This document shows, piece after piece, positions 18,578-26,254 of a stretch of 64,000 nucleotides of DNA; within the stretch, counting starts at the first letter, position 1; every line of letters begins with the position of its first letter. The translations under genes and the position numbers were made by a program. The notes below the pieces were generated by a model that ran no database searches, was not told the origin of the DNA, and was given only the letters and a program-made list of their open reading frames with translations. The stretch comes from Acidimicrobiales bacterium. Its GTDB lineage: Bacteria; Actinomycetota; Acidimicrobiia; Acidimicrobiales; Acidimicrobilacustridaceae. The stretch covers positions 1 through 64,000 of the forward strand of contig JALOLR010000014.1 of assembly GCA_025455885.1 (NCBI GenBank). The letters run 5' to 3'.

Positions 18578-19225
18578 TCAGGTTCTTGCCCACAGGATCT
18601 TCGAACGGCTCGCTGCGTCGAGGATCGGAGTGGCGTCGAGATCGATCGCAACTTCGTCGAAGTGGTCGGGCCAGTCGGCATGGATCGTCATGCTTCCCGG
18701 CGACGGGAGACCGAAGCACCAAAACTGGCTGGCATACCGGTTTTGGGACCCGCCTCCCCCTTGCATTCGGAGCACGTGTCCGGTCGGTACACCGTCGTCG
18801 TCGAAGCCCGGCCCCTCCGGGGGGAGAGCGTTTGATGTGAGCGTGATCGACGACGAGCGGCCGGGACCGCCGCCGAATGGTGCCGCTGGAGTTCCGGTCT
18901 GCTCGGTGCTGGCGATCGAGCCGTCAGCGAACTCAAGACCGAGTCGGGGACCGTTCATAAACATCCGCCGTTGGCGCATGTGCGTCACATCGAGGGGGAT
19001 GTTCGGGTTGTGGATCTGCACCAGGTCAAAAGTGAAGCCGTTGGCGAAGGCGTGCACGTTGTCGAAGATGACGGCGTGCTCATCCGTGACCGCCAGCAGC
19101 ACTGACATGCCGACCGAGACACCGAGAGTGTCCTCGGCGGCGCGGTCCCACACAGGAGGACCCCACTTCGGGGGCTCCATCGGCATCCCTGCCGGGGAAT
19201 CCGGTGGTGACCCGAAGAATGACAT
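18578..19225 (-). CDS. hypothetical protein (island cargo)
   Basis: 215-residue soluble protein starting MSFFGSPPDSPAG, with a Pro/Gly-rich N-terminus. Residues 30-90 contain LGVSVGMSVLLAVTDEHAVI and a beta-rich pattern, and the C-terminal part is SMTIHADWPDHFDEVAIDLD. The sequence resembles unnamed actinobacterial proteins of similar length that share the layered beta pattern, but no catalytic motif was recognised. ATG 19225 is preceded by GGAG six bases upstream. Transcribed in the same direction as the TIR gene further upstream, with a strong hairpin between them. Confidence 0.65.
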   Translation of the reverse strand: MSFFGSPPDSPAGMPMEPPKWGPPVWDRAAEDTLGVSVGMSVLLAVTDEHAVIFDNVHAFANGFTFDLVQIHNPNIPLDVTHMRQRRMFMNGPRLGLEFADGSIASTEQTGTPAAPFGGGPGRSSSITLTSNALPPEGPGFDDDGVPTGHVLRMQGGGGSQNRYASQFWCFGLPSPGSMTIHADWPDHFDEVAIDLDATPILDAASRSKILWART

Positions 19226-19402
19226 GGCGACGCTCCGATCATGACAGCGGTGGCTCGCACCTCCACCCGGGCCGAAAAGTCCCACGCTGCCCTCCGCCCC
19301 GGAGGATACGGGGTTGTGAGCGGTCACGACTGGGCAGGGATCTCCTAACGCCAAGAGCAGGGCGCAGGTTTGGCGGCCAAAGGCGGCTCGAGAGCACGGT
19401 GT

Positions 19403-19460
19403 TGCTCACCTCGCAGCGACAATCTCTGTCCCGCTCGACGTTGTCGCTGCGAGGTGAGCA
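19403..19460. terminator. perfect 20-bp inverted repeat between TIR gene and next gene
   Basis: Arms 19403-19422 (TGCTCACCTCGCAGCGACAA) and 19441-19460 are exact reverse complements, separated by 18 bp. It lies 79 bp beyond the TIR gene stop and would form a very stable RNA hairpin. No T-tract follows on either strand. Most economical reading is a transcription terminator; a recombination or protein-binding site is the alternative. Confidence 0.55.
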
Positions 19461-19538
19461 TTTCCGCCATCGGCATCCCCGACCGCCGGGATGCGGCGTC
19501 GCTTAGCGCACGGACCCTGACGAACCCCGACCGGTGGA

Positions 19539-20444
19539 TCAGAAAGGTTCCTCATCAGGGTCGTACCCCGCCGGATTTGCCGCCACCGTCGGCTGGATGC
19601 TGTGTCGAGTCTCAATCTCATCGAGGATCCCGGTATTCACGACGGCGGCATCGCCCACCTCGACATTGGTCTTCTGCGCTCGTCGCAAAGTCGCAGCGTC
19701 TACGGTCGTCAGGTGGGATCCGTGGTCGCGTAACAGCGGCAGGGCTTCATTTGAAAACCTCCATGACGGCGACCTCGCGATCGCTTGAACCAGCGCCGCA
19801 GACATAGCTGCGCCACTCCGACGGTCAGTGAGCAGGAGCTTCACGATCTCTGGGGCCACCTGCTCCGGACGCTGACGGGCATTGATCGCCTGCTTGTTCC
19901 CAAGGAACCCGTGGGGGTCGACTTCGTAGGACAGCGAGATCACCGGTTGATGTCGGCCGAAGACGAAGCCAACCTCCTGGTCGCACCACCGACTCTCCAG
20001 AAAGTCAGCATGAAGCAGTGCAGCGAGCGCGTCGCAGGTCGCGAGCGATGCCTCGATGACCCTCTGCCATTCGCGGTTGGGCTCGATCGACACGTGGGCA
20101 ACGAAGCCCTCGATACCCCAGCGGCTGAGAGTCTGTGCGAGCTCAGTGGCCGTTGCCCTGTGCGCGGCCAGGTGGCTCAGAAATAGACGAAGCCTGTCCG
20201 CGTCCTGCCAGGGTTCATCCTCCGGTGCCGTGCTGGTGGCGCTGTGGAGATACGCGTCGAGAAGCAAGAGGGTCTCGTCGCTGGCATCCTCCACCGACCA
20301 AAGACAGCTCTCGTAGAGCTCGCCCTCCTCGTTGAGATGGCGGAGATTCGCCTGGCGCGCTATCAGCCCTGCGTCGGCCCACCCTTGTGCGGCGAGAGAG
20401 CGACTGACCTTCTTGATCAGCTCAACTCTCGTCCCAAAGTCCAT
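19539..20444 (-). CDS. TIR-domain protein, candidate NADase / anti-phage effector
   Basis: 301-residue protein. Residues 1-80 are helical (MDFGTRVELIKKVSRSLAAQ). Residues about 84-190 form a bacterial TIR domain: RLRLFLSH opens strand A, ASLATCDALAALLHADF is the strand D region, and SRWCDQE places a putative catalytic Glu157 as in TIR NAD+-cleaving enzymes. Residues 190-301 contain helices of unknown role. TIR effectors act in Thoeris, CBASS and related abortive-infection systems by depleting NAD+ or making signalling nucleotides. No SIR2, cyclase or other Thoeris/CBASS partner is adjacent, so it is either stand-alone or partnered by an unrecognised gene. Anti-phage role is inferred from fold plus island location. 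Confidence 0.8.
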   Translation of the reverse strand: MDFGTRVELIKKVSRSLAAQGWADAGLIARQANLRHLNEEGELYESCLWSVEDASDETLLLLDAYLHSATSTAPEDEPWQDADRLRLFLSHLAAHRATATELAQTLSRWGIEGFVAHVSIEPNREWQRVIEASLATCDALAALLHADFLESRWCDQEVGFVFGRHQPVISLSYEVDPHGFLGNKQAINARQRPEQVAPEIVKLLLTDRRSGAAMSAALVQAIARSPSWRFSNEALPLLRDHGSHLTTVDAATLRRAQKTNVEVGDAAVVNTGILDEIETRHSIQPTVAANPAGYDPDEEPF

Positions 20445-20551
20445 GACGCCACGCTAGGTCCCAGCGACCTCGTGGCCTTGGAACAACATGTTCATCGTGG
20501 GTTCAAGCCTCATCCTGCAGGAGTGTCCCAGAACGCCGGAGGTGGGAGGCG

Positions 20552-21073
20552 CTATGACTCGACAGTCACCGAGTACAGCAGTCGCTTGCCATCGACCTCC
20601 CAAGCTGCGAGGTAGTCGCCCGGGGTTAGCGGTGTGCCGTAGGCATCAGTCGCTCTGAATGCGAACCCGGTGTACTCCTCGCTGGCGCCAGGTTCATAGG
20701 TGAAAGGACCGCCGCAGTCGACGGTGTAGCCCTGCCAGAGCCCACCGTCGGGGTCCTCGACAGGCAAGAGCCCGAATCGGGCGGCACCCAGCTGGCACCC
20801 TGGGTCGGTGACGGGCTGCTCCGACTTGTTCTCCGCACGCATCGTCGTCTGAAGGCTGCCTCCGGATCGGACAGAGGGCGGAACGATCAGCTCGACGGTG
20901 AGGCCGCCGAGGACCTCTGTCTGGCTGACTGACCCTGCGGGCATTGAGCTAGGTGACGCAGGCTGCGGTAGGCCGGCTACCTCGTCGTCGCCCCGATCGC
21001 CACAGCCGCTAGCCAAGACCGCCGCTGCAAGGGCGAAAAGGACGAGCGACGCCAAGCGGATCATGCGGTCCAT
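20552..21073 (-). CDS. lipoprotein of unknown function (island cargo)
   Basis: 173-residue exported lipoprotein. Signal MDRMIRLASLVLFALAAA ends in lipobox LASGC with lipidated Cys24. The mature part after an acidic linker looks like an immunoglobulin-like beta sandwich: LTVELIVPPSVRSGG, then TMRAENKSEQPV, then EYTGFAFRATDAYGTPLTPGD. That pattern is common in cell-surface intracellular-protease-inhibitor-like (BsuPI) domains. ATG 21073 was chosen because it begins the signal peptide; there is no strong ribosome-binding site. It lies upstream of the TIR gene on the same strand, 107 bp away. Confidence 0.7.
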   Translation of the reverse strand: MDRMIRLASLVLFALAAAVLASGCGDRGDDEVAGLPQPASPSSMPAGSVSQTEVLGGLTVELIVPPSVRSGGSLQTTMRAENKSEQPVTDPGCQLGAARFGLLPVEDPDGGLWQGYTVDCGGPFTYEPGASEEYTGFAFRATDAYGTPLTPGDYLAAWEVDGKRLLYSVTVES

Positions 21074-21170
21074 AGGTTGGTCTGACGATCGTATTCGTCT
21101 CTCAGTTCCCAAAACGTCCCGAAACGCCCTGGGGGAGACGCTGGCTGCTTCCATGTGGTCAGCTTAGGGG

Positions 21171-21395
21171 GTGACCGATGCTGGCGAGATCCATCGATGG
21201 CTTATCAGAGAGTTCGGCGTCGGCGGTCGCCTGACGGACGCTGGCCTGCAAGCAGTCAGCTGGAACGAAGGCGAACGAGTCCTCGTCTGGGTGTTGCCTG
21301 GGACCACGGATGACTTCTTGGCCATCGTTCACGAGCGGTTCCCAGGCGCGGACCTCGACGTGGTGGAGGGAATCGTGCGGGGCAGCACAACGTAG
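21171..21395 (+). CDS. small hypothetical protein
   Basis: 74-residue acidic protein starting with GTG at 21171 (IHRWLIREFGVGG, then VSWNEGERVLVWVLPGTTDDFLAIVHERFPGADLDVVEGIVRG). The alternating hydrophobic pattern and sensible codon use suggest a real small alpha/beta protein, but there is no good ribosome-binding site. It is divergent from the preceding lipoprotein gene. No family recognised. Confidence 0.45.
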   Translation: MTDAGEIHRWLIREFGVGGRLTDAGLQAVSWNEGERVLVWVLPGTTDDFLAIVHERFPGADLDVVEGIVRGSTT

Positions 21396-21462
21396 GTATC
21401 CCAGACCGCCGGGTCGAGGTGACGGGTCCAGTCCGCTCCGCTCGACGCAGCCCCTGACGGGC

Positions 21463-21849
21463 TCAAGGGTTGGGGAACATCCGGCAGTCCCTGCTCTCAC
21501 CCTGGTAGCCCGGTCGCTCACCGCACCCCAGCAGCGCACGGTCGCTCAATGGTGAGCTCAACTCGACCTCGACCTGCCGCAGCCGCATGTCGCTGGTGCA
21601 AGCCTCCGCCCCGGAGGAGTGGATCGTCGCTGTGATCGTGACTGCGTCGGCCGATTCGTCCACGTCGGCGGTCTCGAACCGGTCGCAGGACGACGAGCCG
21701 ACGTAGACCGTGATCGGTATCACCGACGTGCTTGAGTCCACAGCACTTCGCAACTCCCACGGGACGCTCGACGTGGTTCCGTTTCCCCCGCTACACGCTC
21801 CGCCGACCGCCACAAGAGCTATCGCTCCCACCAGTGCGTGCATCCGCAT
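21463..21849 (-). CDS. small Cys-containing lipoprotein (island cargo)
   Basis: 128-residue lipoprotein: short basic N-terminus, hydrophobic residues 5-16 and lipobox AVGGAC with lipidated Cys19. The mature domain holds four further cysteines (SSCDRF, EACTSD, LLGCGE, SRDCRM) that could form two disulfides. There is beta-type patterning around VTITATIHSSG and VEVELSSPL. Unknown function; a ligand-binding or protease-inhibitor-like exported domain is plausible. Confidence 0.7.
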   Translation of the reverse strand: MRMHALVGAIALVAVGGACSGGNGTTSSVPWELRSAVDSSTSVIPITVYVGSSSCDRFETADVDESADAVTITATIHSSGAEACTSDMRLRQVEVELSSPLSDRALLGCGERPGYQGESRDCRMFPNP

Positions 21850-21933
21850 GAGAGCAAGCCTGGCATGCGCTTCGACCGTCTCCTATCGCCGGGTCTGAGT
21901 GTCGTTCCGGCAACTGCGTGAGTTACCCACTCC

Positions 21934-22410
21934 TCAGTTCGGAGGCGCAGGAGTGGCGATGGGGAACCATCCCCTTCGGTCGGGCGGCAGGGCCTCGAGG
22001 AACCTGATCATTACGACGTTGAGCCGGCGGATCGTCTCCGTAACATCTCGCCCATCGCTCTCTCGACGTTCTCGGTAGGCGGTTAGATGCATGACCCGCT
22101 TGTTGATCTCTGGCACGTGTCCGTCGAGCCAGGCGAGATCTTCGGAGTTCGGGTCCCACCCGGGGAGGTAGTGCAACGCAGAGAGGTCATCCCGCGTCGG
22201 TGGTCGGCAGAAGAAGTCGGTGAGTACTCGGCTGTGGAGGAGCAGGACCTCGACCCACGCGCTCCAGACGAAGTCGCCGTTCTCTTGCGGTTGTCCGAGA
22301 GCGAGGAGACGTGAGGCGCCCAGGTTCGCCATGGCGATCTCGTAGGCCACATGCCTCGCAAGACCAGGCAACTCCGCCTCGGTCGGCGGGGGCTCCATCT
22401 CCGAACTCAT
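21934..22410 (-). CDS. hypothetical helical protein (HEPN-like?)
   Basis: 158-residue protein starting MSSEMEPPPTEAELPG, predicted almost entirely alpha-helical. ARHVAYEIAMANLGASRLL, then VEVLLLHSRVLTDFFCRPPTRDD and EINKRVMHLTAYRE recall an unnamed four-helix family often placed near HEPN proteins. The HEPN catalytic Rx4-6H is not clearly present (NKRVMH lacks the leading Arg), so a nuclease role is not supported. ATG 22410 chosen because the frame upstream is proline-rich and unlike the rest. Confidence 0.6.
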   Translation of the reverse strand: MSSEMEPPPTEAELPGLARHVAYEIAMANLGASRLLALGQPQENGDFVWSAWVEVLLLHSRVLTDFFCRPPTRDDLSALHYLPGWDPNSEDLAWLDGHVPEINKRVMHLTAYRERRESDGRDVTETIRRLNVVMIRFLEALPPDRRGWFPIATPAPPN

Positions 22411-22546
22411 GAGGATCGACCCTATGCAGGTGGGCGGCCTCGGCGAGGGAGCGACCAACTGTCCTCCAACGCGCACGTCCCAAACGCCGGCAGAGTGACG
22501 CCTGGGAGATGTGCTGCACTAGAGACCTGGCCCAGAGGAGACTGTG

Positions 22547-22849
22547 GTGTACGGCGAAATGACGCCTGAGGAGCTACGTGAGCACCGGCGGAGCATCGCC
22601 GAGCACCGCCTCTCGATCGTCGAAGCTCTGCTCAGGGCCATCGATCTTGGCTGGCCGGTACTCGAAACGATCGAGAACTCCCCCGATCGATCGGAGGCTC
22701 GTCGCCGGTTGACGGACACTCCGTTCTCGTTCGATGAGGTGCAGGCAGAGCACGTGCTGGACATGCAGCACGGACGCCGCACCGAAGAGGGCCGTCGCTC
22801 TCTCAGCGAGGAAATGTCGGACTTGAAGCGCCTCCTATCCGAGAGCTGA
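22547..22849 (+). CDS. stand-alone GyrA-type coiled-coil (exit-gate) domain protein
   Basis: 100-residue protein that matches only the coiled-coil region of DNA gyrase/topoisomerase IV subunit A. EHRLSIVEALLRAIDLGWPV corresponds to the long helix, SPDRSEARRRL to the connecting segment and FSFDEVQAEHVLDMQHGR to the conserved 'LSEVQAQAILDMRLQRLT' turn of GyrA. The catalytic Tyr domain and DNA-wrapping C-terminal domain are absent. Small proteins of this type occur in actinomycetes, often misnamed gyrase subunit A. It may dimerise through the exit-gate surface. GTG 22547 follows AGAGGAG six bases upstream; GTG 22544 and ATG 22559 are alternatives. Confidence 0.7.
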   Translation: MYGEMTPEELREHRRSIAEHRLSIVEALLRAIDLGWPVLETIENSPDRSEARRRLTDTPFSFDEVQAEHVLDMQHGRRTEEGRRSLSEEMSDLKRLLSES

Positions 22850-22969
22850 AGCGGCACGCCACGCACCGTCGCTGCCCCTAAGGGCCTCCGTTACCTATCC
22901 CTGAACGCCGGGAGCACGCGGGGCCAATCGCCGTCGAACAGGACCACACGCTCGGCTACCGTCGGCTCG

Positions 22970-23464
22970 ATGAGGGCGGTGCGGTTCATTGCGGGGGTTG
23001 TGTTTGTGGGTGCGGCCTGTGCGAGCTGCGGGAGCCCATCGGCTTCCACGGCTCCGCCGACCGTTCCCGCCACTGCCGCTCCGACCTCCGTGGTCGACGG
23101 AAGCTCTCCCGCCCTGTCTGCGAGCAGTTGCCGCGATCCCCAACCCTCAGTGGTTGTCTGGCTCGCGATAGATGCGACCTCAACACAGGTGGATGCGGTC
23201 AAAGCGAGCCTCATCGCGACCAGCGGCGTCGACCAGGTCATCTACATCGACAAGGACGCGGCCTACGCGGAGTTTCGCGAGCTCTTCCCGGATTCCCCGG
23301 AGATGCTTGCTTCGGTCAAGCCGGCGGATCTGCCCGCAAGCTTCAGAGTCGTGACCACTGCGCCCCTTCCGATCGGGACGGTGGACAACTGGTCCTCGAT
23401 ACCCGGCGTCGACTCCACGACCCTCAATCCGTGCCAACCACAGGAGGTTCCGCCGACGAAATAG
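22970..23464 (+). CDS. lipoprotein with FtsX extracellular-domain-like fold (island cargo)
   Basis: 164-residue exported lipoprotein. Signal residues 1-16 lead to a Cys-rich lipobox (VGAACASC; Cys17 or Cys20). After a Ser/Thr/Pro linker, residues about 60-130 read VVVWLAIDATSTQVDAVK, then VDQVIYIDKDAAYAEFREL and LPASFRVV. This is the signature order of the FtsX extracellular domain, the loop by which FtsEX activates peptidoglycan hydrolases during division. The four FtsX membrane helices are absent. It may bind an FtsEX-controlled hydrolase or mimic the FtsX loop; that is inference. Confidence 0.75.
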   Translation: MRAVRFIAGVVFVGAACASCGSPSASTAPPTVPATAAPTSVVDGSSPALSASSCRDPQPSVVVWLAIDATSTQVDAVKASLIATSGVDQVIYIDKDAAYAEFRELFPDSPEMLASVKPADLPASFRVVTTAPLPIGTVDNWSSIPGVDSTTLNPCQPQEVPPTK

Positions 23465-23488
23465 AGGGCCCGCTCCCGTTCAGATTGG

Positions 23489-24016
23489 TCAGTCGGGTGC
23501 AAGTTCGCCGATAGGTGCGATGGGATGCTCGCCCTTTCGACACCACCACACTCCGCTGTCGTCACGCACCTCCGGATGAGCACCGGTGTCGTGTCGGTCG
23601 CACGTCGGCCACATCCCGCTCTCCTGAGCGAGCTCGCCTTGGAAGTAGTCCGCCACCTGCGCGTAGGCCTCGGCCCGGTCCATGGTGTCCATCGATGGGG
23701 TTCTGTAGCCGCGGTTGATGGAGATCCGTACCCGGTCCCCGTCCCAGAAATCGACCACGACCTCGGGGCGAAGCGGGGTCGTTCGACGAAGATCAGCTAC
23801 CACCGCCGCAGTGGCCTCCCGGGCCAGGGACAACTGGTGCGCCGTCGCCGCAGCCTTCACGATGTCGCTCGATACCGGCCCCTCCTGCTCGAAGTAGTCC
23901 TCGAGCCAACGGCGCGATGCGGGATCGAGGGTGCCGGAGTCGGGCCCGTCGATCGATGACCCAGCATCGATGTCATTGAGCCACCGCTCAAACGCACTGC
24001 CGTTGTCATCCGCCAC
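23489..24016 (-). CDS. hypothetical protein with C-terminal CxxH...C zinc-ribbon-like motif
   Basis: 175-residue protein starting MADDNGSAFERW. N-terminal acidic helical region (to about residue 110) with VVDFWDGDRVRISINRGY in the middle. The C-terminus reads WPTCDRHDTGAHPEV and WWCRKGEHPIAPIG, resembling one half of a zinc ribbon found at the end of many short actinobacterial proteins. Function not recognised. It is on the opposite strand to the FtsX-like gene, whose stop is 25 bp away (convergent ends). Confidence 0.65.
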   Translation of the reverse strand: MADDNGSAFERWLNDIDAGSSIDGPDSGTLDPASRRWLEDYFEQEGPVSSDIVKAAATAHQLSLAREATAAVVADLRRTTPLRPEVVVDFWDGDRVRISINRGYRTPSMDTMDRAEAYAQVADYFQGELAQESGMWPTCDRHDTGAHPEVRDDSGVWWCRKGEHPIAPIGELAPD

Positions 24017-24088
24017 CGGAACAGGTTCGTGGATCCGGGCGGCGGCGCCAAGTGCGTTCGTCGACGCCGTCTCACAAGGCCAGCTGGA

Positions 24089-24697
24089 TCAGCAGGGTGG
24101 GGGCCACAAGGTTGGGCCGGTCGTGTCGTTGGCGCGTTCGAAGCTGTACCAGACGCTGTCGATCTTGGAGCCCTCGGGTAGTCGGTGGGGTGCCGAGCCT
24201 CGATAGGTAGCGCCGGCGCGCTCGACCACTCGCCGGTTGGCAGTGTTGTTCACGGCGGTGTGGATCCGAACTCGGCTCGTGCCGAGATGGTTGTGCCCGT
24301 AGTCGATGATCAGGGGCAGTGTGGCGGTCGCGAGCCCCTTCCCACGACCGGTTGGCCCGAACCAGTAGCCGAGGCTCGAACCTGTCTTCGGAGGGCCAAG
24401 TGTGAGGATGTAAACGCCGACCAGTTCTCCGTCGGGCCGGTACACGCCGAGCATGGTCGGGCACGAAGCCTCTGGAGCTGGCTGCTTGGGCGTTCGAGTG
24501 GAGGTCGCCTTCATCCGGCTTGCCGCTGCGCGGGGGTCGGGCCACCCCTGCGCACGGATTACCTCGTCATCGATCGTGGCCTCAAAGGCCGCTGGATCGA
24601 GCGGTAGCGGTGCGATCGTGAAGGAGTCGGTGACGAGGGTATGGGTCTGCTCCCAGATCTCGCGTGACGGGACCTCGGGTTTGCGGGTCCTTCGCAT
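24089..24697 (-). CDS. GNAT-family N-acetyltransferase (RimJ/RimL-like)
   Basis: 202-residue acetyl-CoA-dependent acetyltransferase. The acetyl-CoA pyrophosphate loop is FGPTGRGKGLATATLPLI (R/Q-x-x-G-x-G/A form), after the strand GVYILTLGPPKTGSSLGYW. RVRIHTAVNNTANRRVVERAG is the strand-helix pair typical of RimJ/RimL and antibiotic- or protein-N-terminal-modifying members. Acceptor unknown. Same strand as the gene at 23489, which follows 72 bp downstream. Confidence 0.85.
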   Translation of the reverse strand: MRRTRKPEVPSREIWEQTHTLVTDSFTIAPLPLDPAAFEATIDDEVIRAQGWPDPRAAASRMKATSTRTPKQPAPEASCPTMLGVYRPDGELVGVYILTLGPPKTGSSLGYWFGPTGRGKGLATATLPLIIDYGHNHLGTSRVRIHTAVNNTANRRVVERAGATYRGSAPHRLPEGSKIDSVWYSFERANDTTGPTLWPPPC

Positions 24698-24964
24698 CCA
24701 CGCAGCCTACGGATTCCCGGTCGTCTGATCGAAGAGTCCCAATCCGCCGGAGACGTGCAGCGGCAACTGGTTGGACACCCCCCGAAGCCCGGATCGATCC
24801 ATCATCAGGTAGCTGGTGCGACATCGGCGTGCCTCGGTCCCGTTGGCACCGAGATTCCTCTCAGGCGAAAGGAGAGGCCGATGGATCATCGAATCTCACG
24901 GTCGTGTTGGTCAGCCGGAAGGGCTCATTGGGGACGGGTCTTTCCGCGCGGGGCCCCTGGGGAT

Positions 24965-25579
24965 CTAGTAGCAGGTCGGAGTTCGATCGGCGATCGAGAT
25001 CAACACGGTGCTGTCGACCAAGAGGGGTCTCGTCACTCCACCCCAGTCGTTCCCTTCATGGAGGGTGGTTGTCCACTTCACGGCGCCGTCCTGAGCACTC
25101 GTCGCGATGAGGTGGAGGTCATCGGGCGTCGATACGCGATCGGCGGCGATCTTCAACCCACCGAACTCGACGACATCGGGACGTACCTCACCGTTGATGG
25201 ACTGTGTCCCGATCGGGCCGGTCTCGCCGGACGCATCGATGACGAGACGGTCATTGGAGTCCGCAACGGTTCCGACGATGGCGCCTGTTGCGACGTTAAC
25301 CACCGTGTCATCGAGTTCGAGGGGCTCTCTCGCCGGCACCCGGGCGCGGTCTCCGCCCACAGGCATCAGGTAGGCCGCGTCCAACGGGACGTTCGTCGAC
25401 CAGCGAACCTGCCCGGACGCAGCGTCCACCGCGACCAGGCGACTCTGTGCTCCGGAGATGTCGTGACCGCACGCATCGAGTCGAGGCTGCGTGCAGGCGG
25501 CGCCTGCCAAGACCACCGCCGCAAGGCCCGCCAGGAGCCACGGCCAGGCCACGAGTCGGGCGCGGCGGATGCTCATCAC
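24965..25579 (-). CDS. lipoprotein with PQQ-like beta-propeller repeats (island cargo)
   Basis: 204-residue exported lipoprotein: signal residues 8-27 and lipobox LAGAAC with lipidated Cys29. The mature part has blade-like repeats SRLVAVDAASGQVRWSTNV and LHLIATSAQDGAVKWTTTL, the 'A.D..TG...W' pattern of PQQ/BamB-type propellers. It is too short for a complete propeller (two or three blades), so it may be truncated or a partial sensor-like domain. Two adjacent ATG codons at the start; 25579 is used. Followed by a 267-bp gap before the GNAT gene in which no gene was seen. Confidence 0.7.
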   Translation of the reverse strand: MMSIRRARLVAWPWLLAGLAAVVLAGAACTQPRLDACGHDISGAQSRLVAVDAASGQVRWSTNVPLDAAYLMPVGGDRARVPAREPLELDDTVVNVATGAIVGTVADSNDRLVIDASGETGPIGTQSINGEVRPDVVEFGGLKIAADRVSTPDDLHLIATSAQDGAVKWTTTLHEGNDWGGVTRPLLVDSTVLISIADRTPTCY

Positions 25580-25766
25580 GACACCCTATTCAGCTCCTCT
25601 ACCGCAATCGTGGCCCCCGGTGCCCCTAACGCCGGGCACTGGTCGCACCAGGTGGCACTCGTGACACGGTGCTTGGTTCTGCACCGGAGCGACTCAGTTT
25701 TCACCGCCCAGAGCTCAGCTGCTTGCTCACTCCTGGTCGGCGGAGGACTGTGGGAAGCTCCTGCAC

Positions 25767-26219
25767 GTGGCGACGATCTGGCGACGAGTCCCGGCGGCTG
25801 CGGACTGGGCTGTTGCGGTCGTGGCGGGGATTGCCCTCTATGCGCTGAACGTCACTGACCAGGGCGGCCCACTGGACGGTGCGGGGTTGTCGGCCGGCCC
25901 CACAACCGCCGGGATCACCGAAGGTGGGCGGGTGACGTTCTACGGAGCGCTGGCCATCGTCGGCGCTGTGCTTGCCATGGGTGGCCTTCTGATCACGATT
26001 GCCGGGCCCGGATGGAGAAGCGCCGGCCTGCTTGCGTCTCGCTCTTTTGGCGGGCTCGCTGCGGCCGGGCTCGCGGGGCTACTGCTCGATTACCGGGATG
26101 GACCCGTGAGCCTGATTCGTTCCGTTGTCTACGTGCTCCTCGTGTTGAGTGTGGTGCGGTTCGTGCGCGTCTCAATCATGCTGGCGAGCCTGTCCGACGA
26201 GGAGACACTCCGCGCGTAG
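25767..26219 (+). CDS. four-helix integral membrane protein, unknown function
   Basis: 150-residue membrane protein with GTG start at 25767. Hydrophobic segments are at residues about 12-27 (DWAVAVVAGIALYAL), 58-80 (ALAIVGAVLAMGGLLITIAG), 86-107 (GLLASRSFGGLAAAGLAGLLL) and 113-132 (VVYVLLVLSVVRFV). Charged loops are short. No transporter motif. It is the last cargo gene before the right end of element 1. Confidence 0.65.
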   Translation: MATIWRRVPAAADWAVAVVAGIALYALNVTDQGGPLDGAGLSAGPTTAGITEGGRVTFYGALAIVGAVLAMGGLLITIAGPGWRSAGLLASRSFGGLAAAGLAGLLLDYRDGPVSLIRSVVYVLLVLSVVRFVRVSIMLASLSDEETLRA

Positions 26220-26254
26220 CTCAACGAGCGCTGCATCCTGAGCTTCGGGTGGCC

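Noticed and set aside
19403-19460. Insertion-sequence terminal repeats
   Set aside because: The arms are only 18 bp apart and enclose no transposase; no target duplication was seen.
19539-20444. Thoeris or CBASS system
   Set aside because: The TIR protein has no SIR2/SLOG or cyclase partner in the neighbouring genes, so a named system is not supported.
24698-24964. A gene in the gap between GNAT and the propeller lipoprotein
   Set aside because: Short frames there show no codon bias, start signals or protein-like sequence.
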